A stretch of DNA of 62,764 bases from Ignavibacteriota bacterium (GTDB lineage: Bacteria > Bacteroidota > Ignavibacteria > UBA10030), in assembly GCA_022616555.1 (NCBI GenBank), contig JAKEEG010000009.1:1-62764 (forward strand), read 5' to 3'. Made by a program: the position numbers and the translations under genes. Below the pieces are notes generated by a model. The model was not told where the DNA came from and made no database searches. It was given only the letters and a program-made list of their open reading frames with translations. Below are positions 6,601 through 16,144 of the stretch, one piece after another. The stretch's first letter is position 1, and each line of letters begins with the position of its first letter.

Positions 6601-7572
6601 TTGAAACAAAGAGCATTAACCTGCTTTCTTAGTTATAACAGTAAAGACAAATCTTTCGCACTGAAGTTGTCAAGAGACCTCGAATCACAAGGTTTCTCAG
6701 TCTGGCTTGATGAACGAATGATTAGAGGCGGCCAGTCAATCTCTGACGAAGTTGAGAAAGGCTTAAGGAGGTTCGATGTATTTGTTATAGTCTTATCTCC
6801 GAACAGTGTGAAATCAGAGTGGGTTAAAGATGAGCTTCGAGTAGCTATTCAACGTCGCCACTCCAAGAATAGACGAGCTGTTATTATACCAGTCCTTCTC
6901 AAAGAGTGTCGCATTCCAATCTTCCTAGAGGATTATAAGTATATATCATTTCAAAACCCTAAGAGCTATTCGAATTCTTTAGCTCAGTTGTGTAACTCAA
7001 TCATCTTCAGCAGGCCCCTTCATAGCAAGTTTCGTACAACATATTCTGGAGGGTTCATAGTAGACAGTATACAAATTACAACCAAAATCTCCGGCTCTAA
7101 CTACCAAAAAGCACTTTACCAAGAACGGTATACAATAACTCCCATAAAGCCAATCACCAGAATCAATAAAGAGATTAACGTTGACGGCAGAATAATAGGC
7201 GTACATTTGTCGAATGGAACGGTTATCCGCAAACCGATTGGGAAAAAGGGTGAGCGATGGTTACTAACTCCCTCTACACCACTCGCTAGTGGGAAGGCTG
7301 TCAATTTCAATTTATCATACGAGCTTGTGAACGAATTTCGCTATGTAAAGCGATGGTACTACAGCATTGATTCTCCTACTCGTTTGTTCGTCTACAAATT
7401 CATCTTCGCTCCAGAATGTTTCCCAAAGTCTTTTAAGGTTACCCTTATGCAAACTCAAACAACAATCCTTGAAAAGGCGCTCACTAGAAGATCGACTATT
7501 CAAGGAAGTGTCTTTGAATACAAGGTAGCATTTCCATCGTGGAGGGATCGTTTCGAGTTCACTTGGATATGA
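6601..7572 (+). CDS. TIR-domain protein with novel beta-rich C-terminal region
   Basis: 323 residues from a TTG start with GGAG eight bases upstream. Residues 5-135 are a TIR domain: CFLSYNSKDKSFA, then VWLDERMIRGGQ, FVIVLSPNSVKSEWVKDEL, with Glu78 at the position of the NAD-cleaving glutamate. Bacterial TIR proteins with this residue are NADases used as abortive-infection effectors. Residues 150-323 form a beta-strand-rich region (GRIIGVHLSNGTVI, KRWYYSIDSPTRLF, FIFAPECFPKSFK) that I cannot assign; by analogy it would be the sensor or oligomerisation part. It is the first gene of a cargo operon with two further genes and the recombinase. Lower GC than the chromosome genes. Confidence 0.85.
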   Translation: MKQRALTCFLSYNSKDKSFALKLSRDLESQGFSVWLDERMIRGGQSISDEVEKGLRRFDVFVIVLSPNSVKSEWVKDELRVAIQRRHSKNRRAVIIPVLLKECRIPIFLEDYKYISFQNPKSYSNSLAQLCNSIIFSRPLHSKFRTTYSGGFIVDSIQITTKISGSNYQKALYQERYTITPIKPITRINKEINVDGRIIGVHLSNGTVIRKPIGKKGERWLLTPSTPLASGKAVNFNLSYELVNEFRYVKRWYYSIDSPTRLFVYKFIFAPECFPKSFKVTLMQTQTTILEKALTRRSTIQGSVFEYKVAFPSWRDRFEFTWI

Positions 7573-7711
7573 ACGGGTGACATAGAAATTCGTAACAACC
7601 ACATTTCTTTTTTTGCAGAACGTTTTTCAACCAGCTGATTCATGTCATCTCAATGAGGATGATTGTGTTAAAACTACACATTCGTTACTAAGTATCATTT
7701 GGAAGGTACCA

Positions 7712-8231
7712 ATGAGAAGCAAACGAAAAGAAGAACGACACTCTTATGTTCGCAAAAGAGCCCAAGAACTAGCACAGAGTGGCAACTATTCGGATTGGCT
7801 TTCTATCGAATGGGCTATACGGAAGGAAGGTTACGAAGAAGCTCGCTCGATTCTGGATGATCACTATGTCCGAAAAAACCTAAATGAGACGTGTAAGATC
7901 GCACAATCTGATGCCGAAAAAGAAAACCGGGCTGCTTTCAAACAATGGGTCGATGAATTTGTACTGATTCACGCTCCTTCTCTGAAACAGGAATTCCCTA
8001 GCGTCGATTTCTCTGCTCGGCAAAACGGTTTTTCAGTTTGCAACGACAAAAAACAGCTGGACATCTTTCGAATATTTGCTTCCCGAAAAATAACAGGCAT
8101 ATTGCACTCTAGCTAATGATGGTAATCGCTATATCGCTGATTTCTACAACTCGCCCGATAAGCCTTTCGATGAGTTCACAGTTGATGATCTACGCTCGCT
8201 GGTAAGAGTTGCAACTTCCAAGCATTTTTAA
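7712..8231 (+). pseudogene. Unknown cargo gene X with a one-base frameshift
   Basis: The ATG at 7712 follows AAGG. The first frame runs to the stop at 8116. The N-terminal 60 residues (RAQELAQSGNYSDWLSIEWA, then GYEEARSILDDHYVRKNL) form a helical domain I have seen in other short hypothetical proteins. Beyond the stop, the next frame carries on with protein-like sequence (NDGNRYIADFYNSPDKPFDE) and stops at 8231. Removing one T near 8099-8103 joins the two into one protein of about 172 residues. It lies between the TIR gene and the HEPN-like gene. Function unknown; the position suggests a partner, antitoxin or sensor. Confidence 0.6.
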
Positions 8232-8263
8232 ATTGCTGGCCAATATTAGTAGAGAAAAACCTA

Positions 8264-8951
8264 ATGGACATTAACGACATTAGAAGAATTCGATTTGATG
8301 ATGAACTCGAAAGATATCAAGGCTTTTTCGATCACCAATGGGCAAAAGATTTTCACGAGGTCATCCAAGGCTCTAAACTCGAAGGAATGGTGTTTGACCT
8401 TAGTTTGGAGTGGAAGGCAATTTCTTGTGTTCGGCGATGGCCTTGGCTGATGATTCATGGAATCAAGGATGCTATTGAACACACACTCGCCTGCGAAGAT
8501 TCAGATGGACTTGCAAAAGATATGGGCAGATTACCAGGAGGAACATGAATTCAATATGGCGCTTTGGATGTCCGAAATAAATTCATACTGTGCTGTATAC
8601 TTTGCTTATGAAATTTTTCTCATCAATAGTATTAAAGTTGCGGCTGGCATAACATCTTTACGTACTAGACAACTGCCATCTGAAATCGAAAAGCTTTTGG
8701 GATCAGTAATCGTTAGTCGTTGCTGGAACGATCAACTCATAGAGTTGGCTCGTCTCATACGACACGCCGTTACACATAATGGACGAAAGCTGACAAACGA
8801 TCTTACGAAGTACAAGAGCAAACTTACTTTAGAGAATAACGAAATTGTGATAATAGCACGTGATACAACAGAATTGTTCAATCTGTTGAAACAACGAGCA
8901 TTAGAATTTGCAACTACGGCGGTAAAATACCAATCAGTCCGGAGGGCATGA
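8264..8951 (+). pseudogene. HEPN-like RNase candidate with a one-base frameshift
   Basis: Two overlapping frames (8264-8548 and 8457-8951) read as one protein of about 228 residues if one A is removed from AAAA at 8515-8518, giving DGLAKIWADYQEEHE across the joint. The C-terminal half is helical and carries IRHAVTHNG, an R-x4-H motif as in HEPN-fold ribonucleases, after a hydrophobic helix (YFAYEIFLINSIKV). HEPN proteins cut RNA in toxin-antitoxin and phage-defence systems. The HEPN call rests on this motif and helical pattern only. Ends 3 bp before the recombinase start, so it is in the same transcription unit. Confidence 0.5.
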
Positions 8952-8954
8952 ACA

Positions 8955-10454
8955 ATGAACACACCAAAATCCGTCGGCATTTGGATTCGGGTTTCGACCG
9001 AAGACCAAGCGAAAGGCGAAAGCCCGGAACATCATGAGAGACGAGCTAAAGCTTATGCGGAATCCAAGGGCTGGAATGTCAAGGAAGTTTATCACCTTGA
9101 GGCCGTGAGCGGCAAATCGGTGATGGAGCACCCTGAAACAAAGAAGATGCTCACCGATATACGCTCGCACAAGATCACGGGCCTCATTTTCTCCAAGCTT
9201 GCTCGGCTTGCTCGTAATACAAAGGAACTGCTCGACTTCTCAGAGATTTTTCGAGAATGCAGCGCAGACCTCGTTTCGCTGCAGGAAGCGATAGACACCT
9301 CAAGTCCAGCCGGTCGCTTCTTTTATACAGTCATTGCCGCGATGGCGCAATGGGAACGGGAAGAAATTGCTGACAGGGTAGCAGCTTCTGTACAGATTCG
9401 AGCCAAACTTGGTAAGCCCTTAGGAGGCGCAGCCCCGTACGGTTACCAGTGGCTTGATAAGAGGCTGGTTCCCCATCCCACCGAAGCGCCGATACGAAAG
9501 CTCATTCATGAGCTTTTCGTGGAACACAAACGGAAAAAAGCGGTTGCAAGAATACTAACCGACAAAGGTTATCGCACCAGAACAGGAGCTAAGTTCTCTG
9601 ATACCACAATTGATCGTCTCCTGCGCGACCCTATCGCCAAGGGTCAAAGAAGAGCCAATTATACGAAGAGTCTTGGCGATGGGAAAAAGTGGGTCATGAA
9701 ACCGGAGTCAGAGTGGGTGTTCACCGAGATGGAACCAACTGTCTCTCCCGAACTCTGGGACCAATGCAAGGCTATTCTTGATGAACAAGAAAAGAAGAAG
9801 AAAATACCTGCTAAGAAAACAGTGCACCTCTTTAGCGGAGTCACCGTCTGTTATTGCGGCGGTAAAATGTACGTCCCGTCCAACATGCCTAAGTACGTCT
9901 GCCGCAGTTGCCGTAACAAGATACCTATCGAAGACCTTGAGTCCATCTTCCACGAACAGCTCAAATCGTTCTTCGTCTTGCCAGAAGAAGTAACCAAATA
10001 CCTGCAAAAAGCAGATGAAATGATCCGGGAGAAAGAACAGCTTATCGTGAGTCTGACAGAGGAAGCAACGAGGCTGCGGACCGAAATGGACAAGCTGATG
10101 AGTCTTTACAACGAAGATGTGCTCCCGAAAGAGGAATTGGGTAAACGATATCGGCCTCTCTATGAACGGGTAAAGGCGCTTGAAAACCAGATTCCGGAGC
10201 TGCAGGGGGAGGTTGACTTCCTCAAGATTCAATATCTTTCCAGTGATCAGATCGTCGCCGATGCCAAAGACCTTTACAGCCGCTGGTCAAACCTGTCCTT
10301 CGACGAAAAACGCTATATCGTTGAAACCATAACCGAATCAATCACTATTGACCAAGACGAAGTCACTATTCATCTTGCCTACCTCCCCTCTACCCTCGAA
10401 ATGACTGCAAATAGGCCACACAACCTCAGGGATTCATCGCACAGACTAACATGA
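8955..10454 (+). CDS. Large serine recombinase / integrase of the comM-inserted element
   Basis: 499 residues, GGAGG before the ATG. Catalytic domain 1-150 with nucleophile Ser14 (WIRVSTEDQ), KLARLARN and the long helix [13 protein letters not shown]. Recombinase domain 155-280 ([23 protein letters not shown]). Zinc ribbon around 290-318 (CYCGG ... CRSC). Coiled coil 345-425, then a C-terminal tail. This is the integrase layout of phiC31/TnpX-type elements. The gene ends by reading through the element/chromosome junction: roughly the last eight residues (DSSHRLT and the residue before) are encoded by the antisense strand of comM, so the C-terminus changes on integration. It is almost certainly what put this element into comM. 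Confidence 0.95.
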   Translation: MNTPKSVGIWIRVSTEDQAKGESPEHHERRAKAYAESKGWNVKEVYHLEAVSGKSVMEHPETKKMLTDIRSHKITGLIFSKLARLARNTKELLDFSEIFRECSADLVSLQEAIDTSSPAGRFFYTVIAAMAQWEREEIADRVAASVQIRAKLGKPLGGAAPYGYQWLDKRLVPHPTEAPIRKLIHELFVEHKRKKAVARILTDKGYRTRTGAKFSDTTIDRLLRDPIAKGQRRANYTKSLGDGKKWVMKPESEWVFTEMEPTVSPELWDQCKAILDEQEKKKKIPAKKTVHLFSGVTVCYCGGKMYVPSNMPKYVCRSCRNKIPIEDLESIFHEQLKSFFVLPEEVTKYLQKADEMIREKEQLIVSLTEEATRLRTEMDKLMSLYNEDVLPKEELGKRYRPLYERVKALENQIPELQGEVDFLKIQYLSSDQIVADAKDLYSRWSNLSFDEKRYIVETITESITIDQDEVTIHLAYLPSTLEMTANRPHNLRDSSHRLT

Positions 10455-11484
10455 AATTTGCCGGGTAATCAATGGACATTTTAGAACGGCTGATTGTTAC
10501 CCGGCTATCCTCAAGAGGCTGACGCAACACTTCAAGGACGTTACGGGCAAATTCCGGCAGTTCGTCTAAGAACAACACGCCGTGATGGGCAAGAGAGATC
10601 TCGCCTGGCCTCGGTATCGTTCCTCCCCCGACAAGCGCAGAATCAGAAATCGTATGGTGTGGAGAGCGATACGGTCGTGCAGAAACAATTGCCGTGTCCG
10701 GTGGTAGCAATCCAGCAACCGAGTGTATCTTTGTTGTCTCCAACGCTTCGTCAAACGACATTGGTGGCAGGATTGTCGGGAGTCGTTTTGCAAGCATCGT
10801 TTTGCCTGAACCTGGAGGACCGATCAGGATGATATTGTGGCCACCCGCTGCTCCGACTTCGAGTGCTCGCTTTACGGTTTCCTGACCTTTTACATCGGAA
10901 AAGTCGAGTGCATAGCGCTGGTGATTTGAAAAAACTTCTCTTAGATCTACATGAAGTGGTTGTGCTGTTCTGTAGCCGCCGTTGAAGAAATCCGTTACAT
11001 CGGTCAGCGTATTCATCGGGTGGACAGAAATGCCCTCGACCAGAGCGGCTTCAGGCGCATTACCTTTTGGGAGTATGATGCCCTTAATGCCTTTTGCTTT
11101 CGCTTCCATCGCAAGCACTAGAGTGCCATGGACGGGACGTAAAACACCGTCTAAAGCAAGCTCCCCCAAAATAAGGTATTGATCGAGTACATCGGACGGA
11201 ATTTGCTCTGTTGCAGCGAGGAAACCGATGGCAATCGGTAAATCGAATGCCGATCCCTCCTTCTTCATATCGGCTGGGGCTAAGTTGATGGTGAGCCTAT
11301 GGAATGAAGAGCTAAATCCGGAATTGCGAATAGCAGAGATAACTCGCTCCCAACTTTCTCTCACAGCGCTGTCTGGCAATCCTACAAGGGTAAATCTGGG
11401 AGCACCCTTTTCGTAGTGGGTCTCCACTTCGATAAGGTGGGCATTGACACCTAAAGTAGCTCCGCTGAGTACGTGGGAAAACAT
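10426..11484 (-). pseudogene. comM: comM (YifB, Mg-chelatase-like AAA+), truncated by the element
   Basis: 352 residues remain of a protein that is normally about 500-510. Present are the N-terminal ChlI-like domain ([15 protein letters not shown]), the Walker [11 protein letters not shown] near residue 223 and Walker [11 protein letters not shown] near residue 307, then SRVTISRSK. Translation ends right after [11 protein letters not shown], where CPCGYYG is expected. The missing C-terminus contains the zinc-binding and sensor parts. In other bacteria ComM is a hexameric branch-migration helicase that extends incoming DNA during natural transformation, so this insertion probably lowers transformation until the element leaves. 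Confidence 0.9.
10427..10447. other. Element/chromosome junction (att half-site) inside comM
   Basis: On the minus strand comM reads GCG ATG AAT CCC TG, matching the invariant AMNPC codons, and then changes to AGG TTG TG, giving a stop. The junction therefore lies at about 10,427-10,428, with the shared core probably within GATGAATCCCTG. The matching half-site at the far left end is outside the window. Serine-integrase elements need only a short core, so this is a plausible attR or attL. Confidence 0.7.
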
Positions 11485-11579
11485 GTCTCGCTAAAATAGG
11501 TGTGGCTGGTTGATGAAGGTCGTTGGCTTAAACTATATGGTACTTTTTAGATTAGATAACATTATTAAGTCTTTATAAA

Positions 11580-12080
11580 TCAACGATATTGACGTAAGAA
11601 CTCAAGTCTATCGTGTAGCCTGGTTGTCGGAGTTAAGAGCTTATCCTTACCAAAGACTGCTTCCTCTTGACTATTAAAAACGAGCTCGTAATTCTGACTC
11701 ATAACAATAGCTTCTTCTGGGCAGACCTCCTCACAAAAGCCGCAAAAAATACAGCGCACCATATTGATCTCGAATTTAACTGGATAGCGTTCTTTCTCCA
11801 GCTCAGTTTCCGATGCCTGTACTTCTATCGCCAAAGCAGGGCAGACTCGTGAGCATAATCCGCACGCTACGCAGCGCTCCTCGCCATTTTCTTCCACAAG
11901 CACAGGGCGGCCCCGGAACGAAGCAGGCGGTTTAAACCGCTCATCCGGATACATATATGTAGACTTCTTTTTGAAGATATGAGAAAGAGTTATCCGCAAT
12001 CCCTTAAAGATTTCTGGGATGTATATTTTCTGCCAGAAGCTAAGGTCTTTCGACCGGATTATTTTACGCGGTTCTGCCAT
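11580..12080 (-). CDS. nuoI: NADH-quinone oxidoreductase subunit I
   Basis: 166 residues with two ferredoxin-type motifs: Cys70/73/76/80 (CVACGLCSRVCP) and Cys110/113/116/120 (CIFCGFCEEVCP). These bind clusters N6a and N6b, which pass electrons from NuoG to NuoB in complex I. Last gene of a minus-strand nuoGHI run; 34 bp from nuoH. No nuoJKLMN genes follow; comM does, so the complex I genes are split around the genome. Confidence 0.95.
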   Translation of the reverse strand: MAEPRKIIRSKDLSFWQKIYIPEIFKGLRITLSHIFKKKSTYMYPDERFKPPASFRGRPVLVEENGEERCVACGLCSRVCPALAIEVQASETELEKERYPVKFEINMVRCIFCGFCEEVCPEEAIVMSQNYELVFNSQEEAVFGKDKLLTPTTRLHDRLEFLRQYR

Positions 12081-12114
12081 CCAATCTCCCTTACTCTACC
12101 TTCTCAATTTAATG

Positions 12115-13176
12115 TTATGTCAACCCTAGCAAATTTCTTATCCATGGCCAAGCCAAAATTACTAATCCAGTTCCCATGACGTTTGCCAGTGTAAGCGGGA
12201 GCATGACCTTCCAGCCTAGGTTCATAAGCTGGTCATACCGAAACCGTGGTAATGTCCACCGAATGACGATGAAAAACAGGAGCACACCCACAACCTTAAC
12301 GCAGAAGGCACCTACTTGAAGCAAACTAAGCCAAAACGGCGAGATACCAAGGTTTTCAATATATGGGAAATGCCATCCGCCCAGAAACAACGTAACAATG
12401 ATGGCACTGGAGGTGATCATGTTGGCGTATTCAGCCAAGAAGAATAGTCCAAACTTAAGTCCGGTATATTCGGTGTGATAGCCTCCGACAAGCTCCGGCT
12501 CCGCTTCCGGAAGGTCAAATGGAAGGCGATTTGTTTCTGCGAACGCGGCGACAACAAACGTAATGAACGCAACCGGCTGAAGGATGATATTCCACGCTGG
12601 CAACCACCCACCAATGTATGACGCTTGGAGCTCAACAATTTGGTCTAATCGCAACGTGCCGGCAATCATCAAGACTCCTATAATTGAGAGTCCCATTGAT
12701 AGCTCATAGCTGATAAGCTGAGCAGAGGAACGCAATCCGCCTAACAGCGAGTATTTGTTGTTGGACGACCAGCCTGCAAGCGTAAGCCCGTACACTCCCA
12801 GCGAAGTGATGGCCAGGATATACAAGATACCGACATTCACATCGGCAACCTGGAGTTTAACATTCTCGCCGAAAAGCTCAATGCTATTCCCAATCGGTAT
12901 GACTGCAAAGGTGCTGAAGGCAATGCCAATAGAAATGATCGGAGCGAGATCGTGTATTACTTTGTATGCATTCCGCGGAATGATGTCTTCCTTCATCACC
13001 AATTTTACGACATCTGCAAAGGACTGCAGCAAGCCAAAAGGACCTACGCGATTTGGGCCGATTCGATCTTGCATAAATGCACTAACACGGCGCTCAGCCC
13101 ATACCAGAACGATCACTGAGTTCAGGATTGTTCCAATAATCACAGCAATCTTAATAAGTGGTATCCAAATGCTCAT
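12115..13176 (-). CDS. nuoH: NADH-quinone oxidoreductase subunit H
   Basis: 353 residues with about eight membrane helices. Family signatures: AERRVSAFMQDRIGPNRVGPFG near residues 27-48, ERSELV-like QRPEAEPELVGGYHTEYTG (seen as LPEAEPELVGGYHTEY), and the C-terminal RFRYDQLMNLGWK. NuoH forms the quinone chamber at the joint of the membrane and peripheral arms of complex I. It starts 4 bp after the nuoG stop, so the two are coupled. Confidence 0.95.
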   Translation of the reverse strand: MSIWIPLIKIAVIIGTILNSVIVLVWAERRVSAFMQDRIGPNRVGPFGLLQSFADVVKLVMKEDIIPRNAYKVIHDLAPIISIGIAFSTFAVIPIGNSIELFGENVKLQVADVNVGILYILAITSLGVYGLTLAGWSSNNKYSLLGGLRSSAQLISYELSMGLSIIGVLMIAGTLRLDQIVELQASYIGGWLPAWNIILQPVAFITFVVAAFAETNRLPFDLPEAEPELVGGYHTEYTGLKFGLFFLAEYANMITSSAIIVTLFLGGWHFPYIENLGISPFWLSLLQVGAFCVKVVGVLLFFIVIRWTLPRFRYDQLMNLGWKVMLPLTLANVMGTGLVILAWPWIRNLLGLT

Positions 13177-13180
13177 GTGG

Positions 13181-14875
13181 TTATACGCTAACCGTAGGTC
13201 GTGATGAAACTGTCTTGCTCGAATGTTGAATCATCGCGCCTCGCGAACCAACCTTAAGATAACTCAAGCCCTTATAAGCGGGAATTCGTGTTGCCATTTC
13301 CTGAAACACATCTTCAGCCGTATTGTAGCGGGTCTTTGCACCAAGGGCAGAAGCCACCGCGCTGGCAATGCGCCACGAGGGACGAGCATCCCGCTTATTT
13401 GGCCTGCCCCAGCGATCGTTGCGAGAGGCAAACTTATCCCAACGGCTCATGGAAAACCCATCTAATGCGCGGTCCTGCTCAATTGTAGAAACTGCCGGGC
13501 GAATCCGCTGTACTCTTCCTTGAAAATTGGTCAGTGTTCCGTGCTTTTCTGCATATGTGGAGCATGAGAACACTACATCTGCCATTTCGGTCGTTTTATT
13601 TTGCACAGACGAATGCACGATGAGCAATTGAAGATTTGGTAAAACTGCGGCTATTTCCGGTATGGAGGCAATGTCATCTTCTAAAACATATAATGCTTTG
13701 ATGCCACCGTCTGCAATGCCCTGCAAGATACCTTTAAGTGATAATCCACCATCAGCGGGCTTTACACCGACTTCAGTTGCGCCAAGCATGTTTGGCGTCT
13801 TATCTGCTCGAATAAGAATATCGTCCTCATCGCCTTCCTTAACATGCGGAACTACATCGACATTTTTCGTGCCGATTGTTTCTTTCATGAGGCGCTGAAA
13901 GACGTAATTGTCTTCGTTTGTCGCATAGGCAGAACCTATGCCGGCCATCTCACTTTTCTTGAATGTCTTCAATTGCGAAACAGCTTCAGCGATTGCCTCA
14001 TCCCAACCGACACGAGTAAGTGCACCGTTTTTCTTTACAAAGGGCCCGCTCAGTCGTTTTTCACTGTTGACGAATTTGAATGTATTGAGCCTGCCTTCAT
14101 CACACATCCAATACGAGTTAACGTCATCATTGAACCTTGGAGTAAGCCGCAATACCTCGTTATTGCGAACCCAAATGTTCGTGTTACATCCTCGTGCGCA
14201 ACCGTTGCAGACGCTCTCAGTTGAGGACATTTCCCAAACGCGTGATTTAAACCGAAAATCCCTGCTTGTTAAAGCGCCGACTGGGCAAAGCTCAATGACA
14301 TTCATCGAGTACGGATTATCTAGTTGCGTGTCAGGGAAGGTCGTCAGCACCACATGGTCGCCGCGCTGGGTAAATGTCAGCACTGGCTGCTTAGCTATTT
14401 CGTCTGAGAATCGGACGCACCGCGAGCACATGATACAGCGTTCGACATCGAGCATGACGCGCGGACCAAGCTCTATTCGCTTCGGTTTGTGTACTTTATC
14501 GTGCTCAAAACGACTATAGCCTACGCTGTACTTGTACGAGTAATCCTGAAGCTTGCACTCCCCCGCCTCATCGCAAATCGGGCAATCCAACGGGTGGTTG
14601 ATGAGTAGAAATTCCATCACCGCTTCGCGAGCGTTGATGACTTTTTCACTCTTCGTCTTCACAACCATGCCATCAGCAACCTGTGTCGCACAAGCAATTG
14701 CGAGCTTCGGCATCTTTTCAATTTCAACTAAGCACATTCTGCAATTACCGGCCACGGAGAGCTTTGGATGCCAGCAAAAGTGTGGTATCTCAATTCCCTG
14801 CTGAGCTGCCGCCTGAATAACGGTAAGCTTGGGATCGACCTCGTATTGTTGACCATCTACGGTGATTTTTGCCAT
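13181..14875 (-). CDS. nuoG: NADH-quinone oxidoreductase subunit G
   Basis: 564 residues, shorter than the roughly 900-residue E. coli protein but normal for a compact form. Ligands seen: [2Fe-2S] Cys34/45/48/62, N5-type His94 and Cys98/101/107, N4-type Cys147/150/153 with Cys197, and a third set Cys223/226/230 with Cys258 that matches the off-path cluster N7. The molybdopterin-fold part after residue 260 is short and lacks recognisable cofactor motifs. Electrons pass from NuoEF to NuoI through it. It lies directly downstream of an aminotransferase gene instead of nuoF. Confidence 0.95.
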   Translation of the reverse strand: MAKITVDGQQYEVDPKLTVIQAAAQQGIEIPHFCWHPKLSVAGNCRMCLVEIEKMPKLAIACATQVADGMVVKTKSEKVINAREAVMEFLLINHPLDCPICDEAGECKLQDYSYKYSVGYSRFEHDKVHKPKRIELGPRVMLDVERCIMCSRCVRFSDEIAKQPVLTFTQRGDHVVLTTFPDTQLDNPYSMNVIELCPVGALTSRDFRFKSRVWEMSSTESVCNGCARGCNTNIWVRNNEVLRLTPRFNDDVNSYWMCDEGRLNTFKFVNSEKRLSGPFVKKNGALTRVGWDEAIAEAVSQLKTFKKSEMAGIGSAYATNEDNYVFQRLMKETIGTKNVDVVPHVKEGDEDDILIRADKTPNMLGATEVGVKPADGGLSLKGILQGIADGGIKALYVLEDDIASIPEIAAVLPNLQLLIVHSSVQNKTTEMADVVFSCSTYAEKHGTLTNFQGRVQRIRPAVSTIEQDRALDGFSMSRWDKFASRNDRWGRPNKRDARPSWRIASAVASALGAKTRYNTAEDVFQEMATRIPAYKGLSYLKVGSRGAMIQHSSKTVSSRPTVSV

Positions 14876-14884
14876 GGCAAGGAG

Positions 14885-16117
14885 CTAATTCTTATATGTT
14901 TCGAGGGCGCGGCGGAGTATTTCCAGCGACCGCTGCAAATCTGGTACATTGAGCATGAACGCGAGGCGGACTTCATTTGTCCCACTGTTTGGTGTAGCAT
15001 AAAACCCATTTGCAGGGGCTAACAGAACTGTTTCTTTTTTATCTTCGAATTCTTCAATCAGCCAGCGTGAAAAATGGTCCGCATCCCTCACCGGCAAACC
15101 AATGACGATATAAAAAGCGCCTTCAGGAATGTACGAAGTAACGCCCGGGATTTTCTTCAGTCCCTCACAGACCGCGTCACGCCTCCGATGAAATTCCTCA
15201 ACGATAGGTTGCGTGTATTGTTCTGGCGAATTTAAGAGCGGTACGAGCGCTAACTGCTCTATACTGGCCACCGAAAGCCGCGCCATGCCGAATTTGAAAG
15301 TAGCTTGCATAACTTCCTCGTTATGGCTCGCAATAGCGCCGATCCGAGCGCCGCACACATTAAAGCGCTTTGAGCAACTATCTAAGAGGATTGAGCGGTC
15401 ACGGATCTCTGGGAAATCCATTACACTCGTCGCTCTCGTGTTGTACGCGAATTCACGATACACTTCATCAGATAAAAGGAAAAGGTTGTGTCGCTGGCAA
15501 AGTGTGACTAGCCGCTGCACTTCTTCACGCGAATAGACTGTTCCGGTGGGGTTGTTCGGATTGCAGATGAGTATCGCTTTCGTTTTTGATGTAACGTGCC
15601 GTTCAATTTCCTCCAAGCTCGGAAGGTGGAAGCCATTGGAGATTGAAAGCTTTACGGGTCGTAATCTTACATTCGCAATACTCGCAAATCCATTATAGTT
15701 GGTGTAGAACGGCTCAAACACGATTACTTCGTCATCAGTATCGCATACAGCGCATAGAGCAAAAATAATTGCTTCCGAGCCCCCGGTCGTAATGATAATC
15801 TCCTTCTCATCCAACTGAATACTATGGTGAGCAAAGTAGTTTTTCCATGCCGTTAATGCTTGTGGAAGTCCATTCGATGGCGCATACGCTATCGTGGGAA
15901 GATCCAGCCCGCGAATCGCTTCAAACACAGCATCGGGCGTGTGGAGGTCTGGTTGACCAATGTTAAGATGGTAAACCTTTATGCCTTTCTTTTTTCGAGC
16001 TTCTGCGATCGAGGCAAGTTTCCGGATGGGCGAGGCCTGCATCGCCTTGGCGCGATGGGAAATAGAGACGCCCGTCTCTACTTCTTCAATAATTTCATCC
16101 ATCTTTGCTGTGTTCAT
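14885..16117 (-). CDS. Class I aminotransferase (aspartate aminotransferase-like)
   Basis: 410 residues. The PLP lysine sits in DSCSKRFNVCGARIG near residue 245; NPNNPTGTVYSREE binds the cofactor and NIGQPDLHTP is the N-terminal family motif. Enzymes of this fold move the amino group between aspartate or other amino acids and 2-oxoglutarate. The substrate cannot be read from the sequence. It ends 9 bp before nuoG and is probably cotranscribed with it. The start is uncertain because no Shine-Dalgarno sequence is present; a second ATG five codons in is possible. Confidence 0.85.
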   Translation of the reverse strand: MNTAKMDEIIEEVETGVSISHRAKAMQASPIRKLASIAEARKKKGIKVYHLNIGQPDLHTPDAVFEAIRGLDLPTIAYAPSNGLPQALTAWKNYFAHHSIQLDEKEIIITTGGSEAIIFALCAVCDTDDEVIVFEPFYTNYNGFASIANVRLRPVKLSISNGFHLPSLEEIERHVTSKTKAILICNPNNPTGTVYSREEVQRLVTLCQRHNLFLLSDEVYREFAYNTRATSVMDFPEIRDRSILLDSCSKRFNVCGARIGAIASHNEEVMQATFKFGMARLSVASIEQLALVPLLNSPEQYTQPIVEEFHRRRDAVCEGLKKIPGVTSYIPEGAFYIVIGLPVRDADHFSRWLIEEFEDKKETVLLAPANGFYATPNSGTNEVRLAFMLNVPDLQRSLEILRRALETYKN

Positions 16118-16144
16118 AACGTGTACCGCTGATACATATCAATT

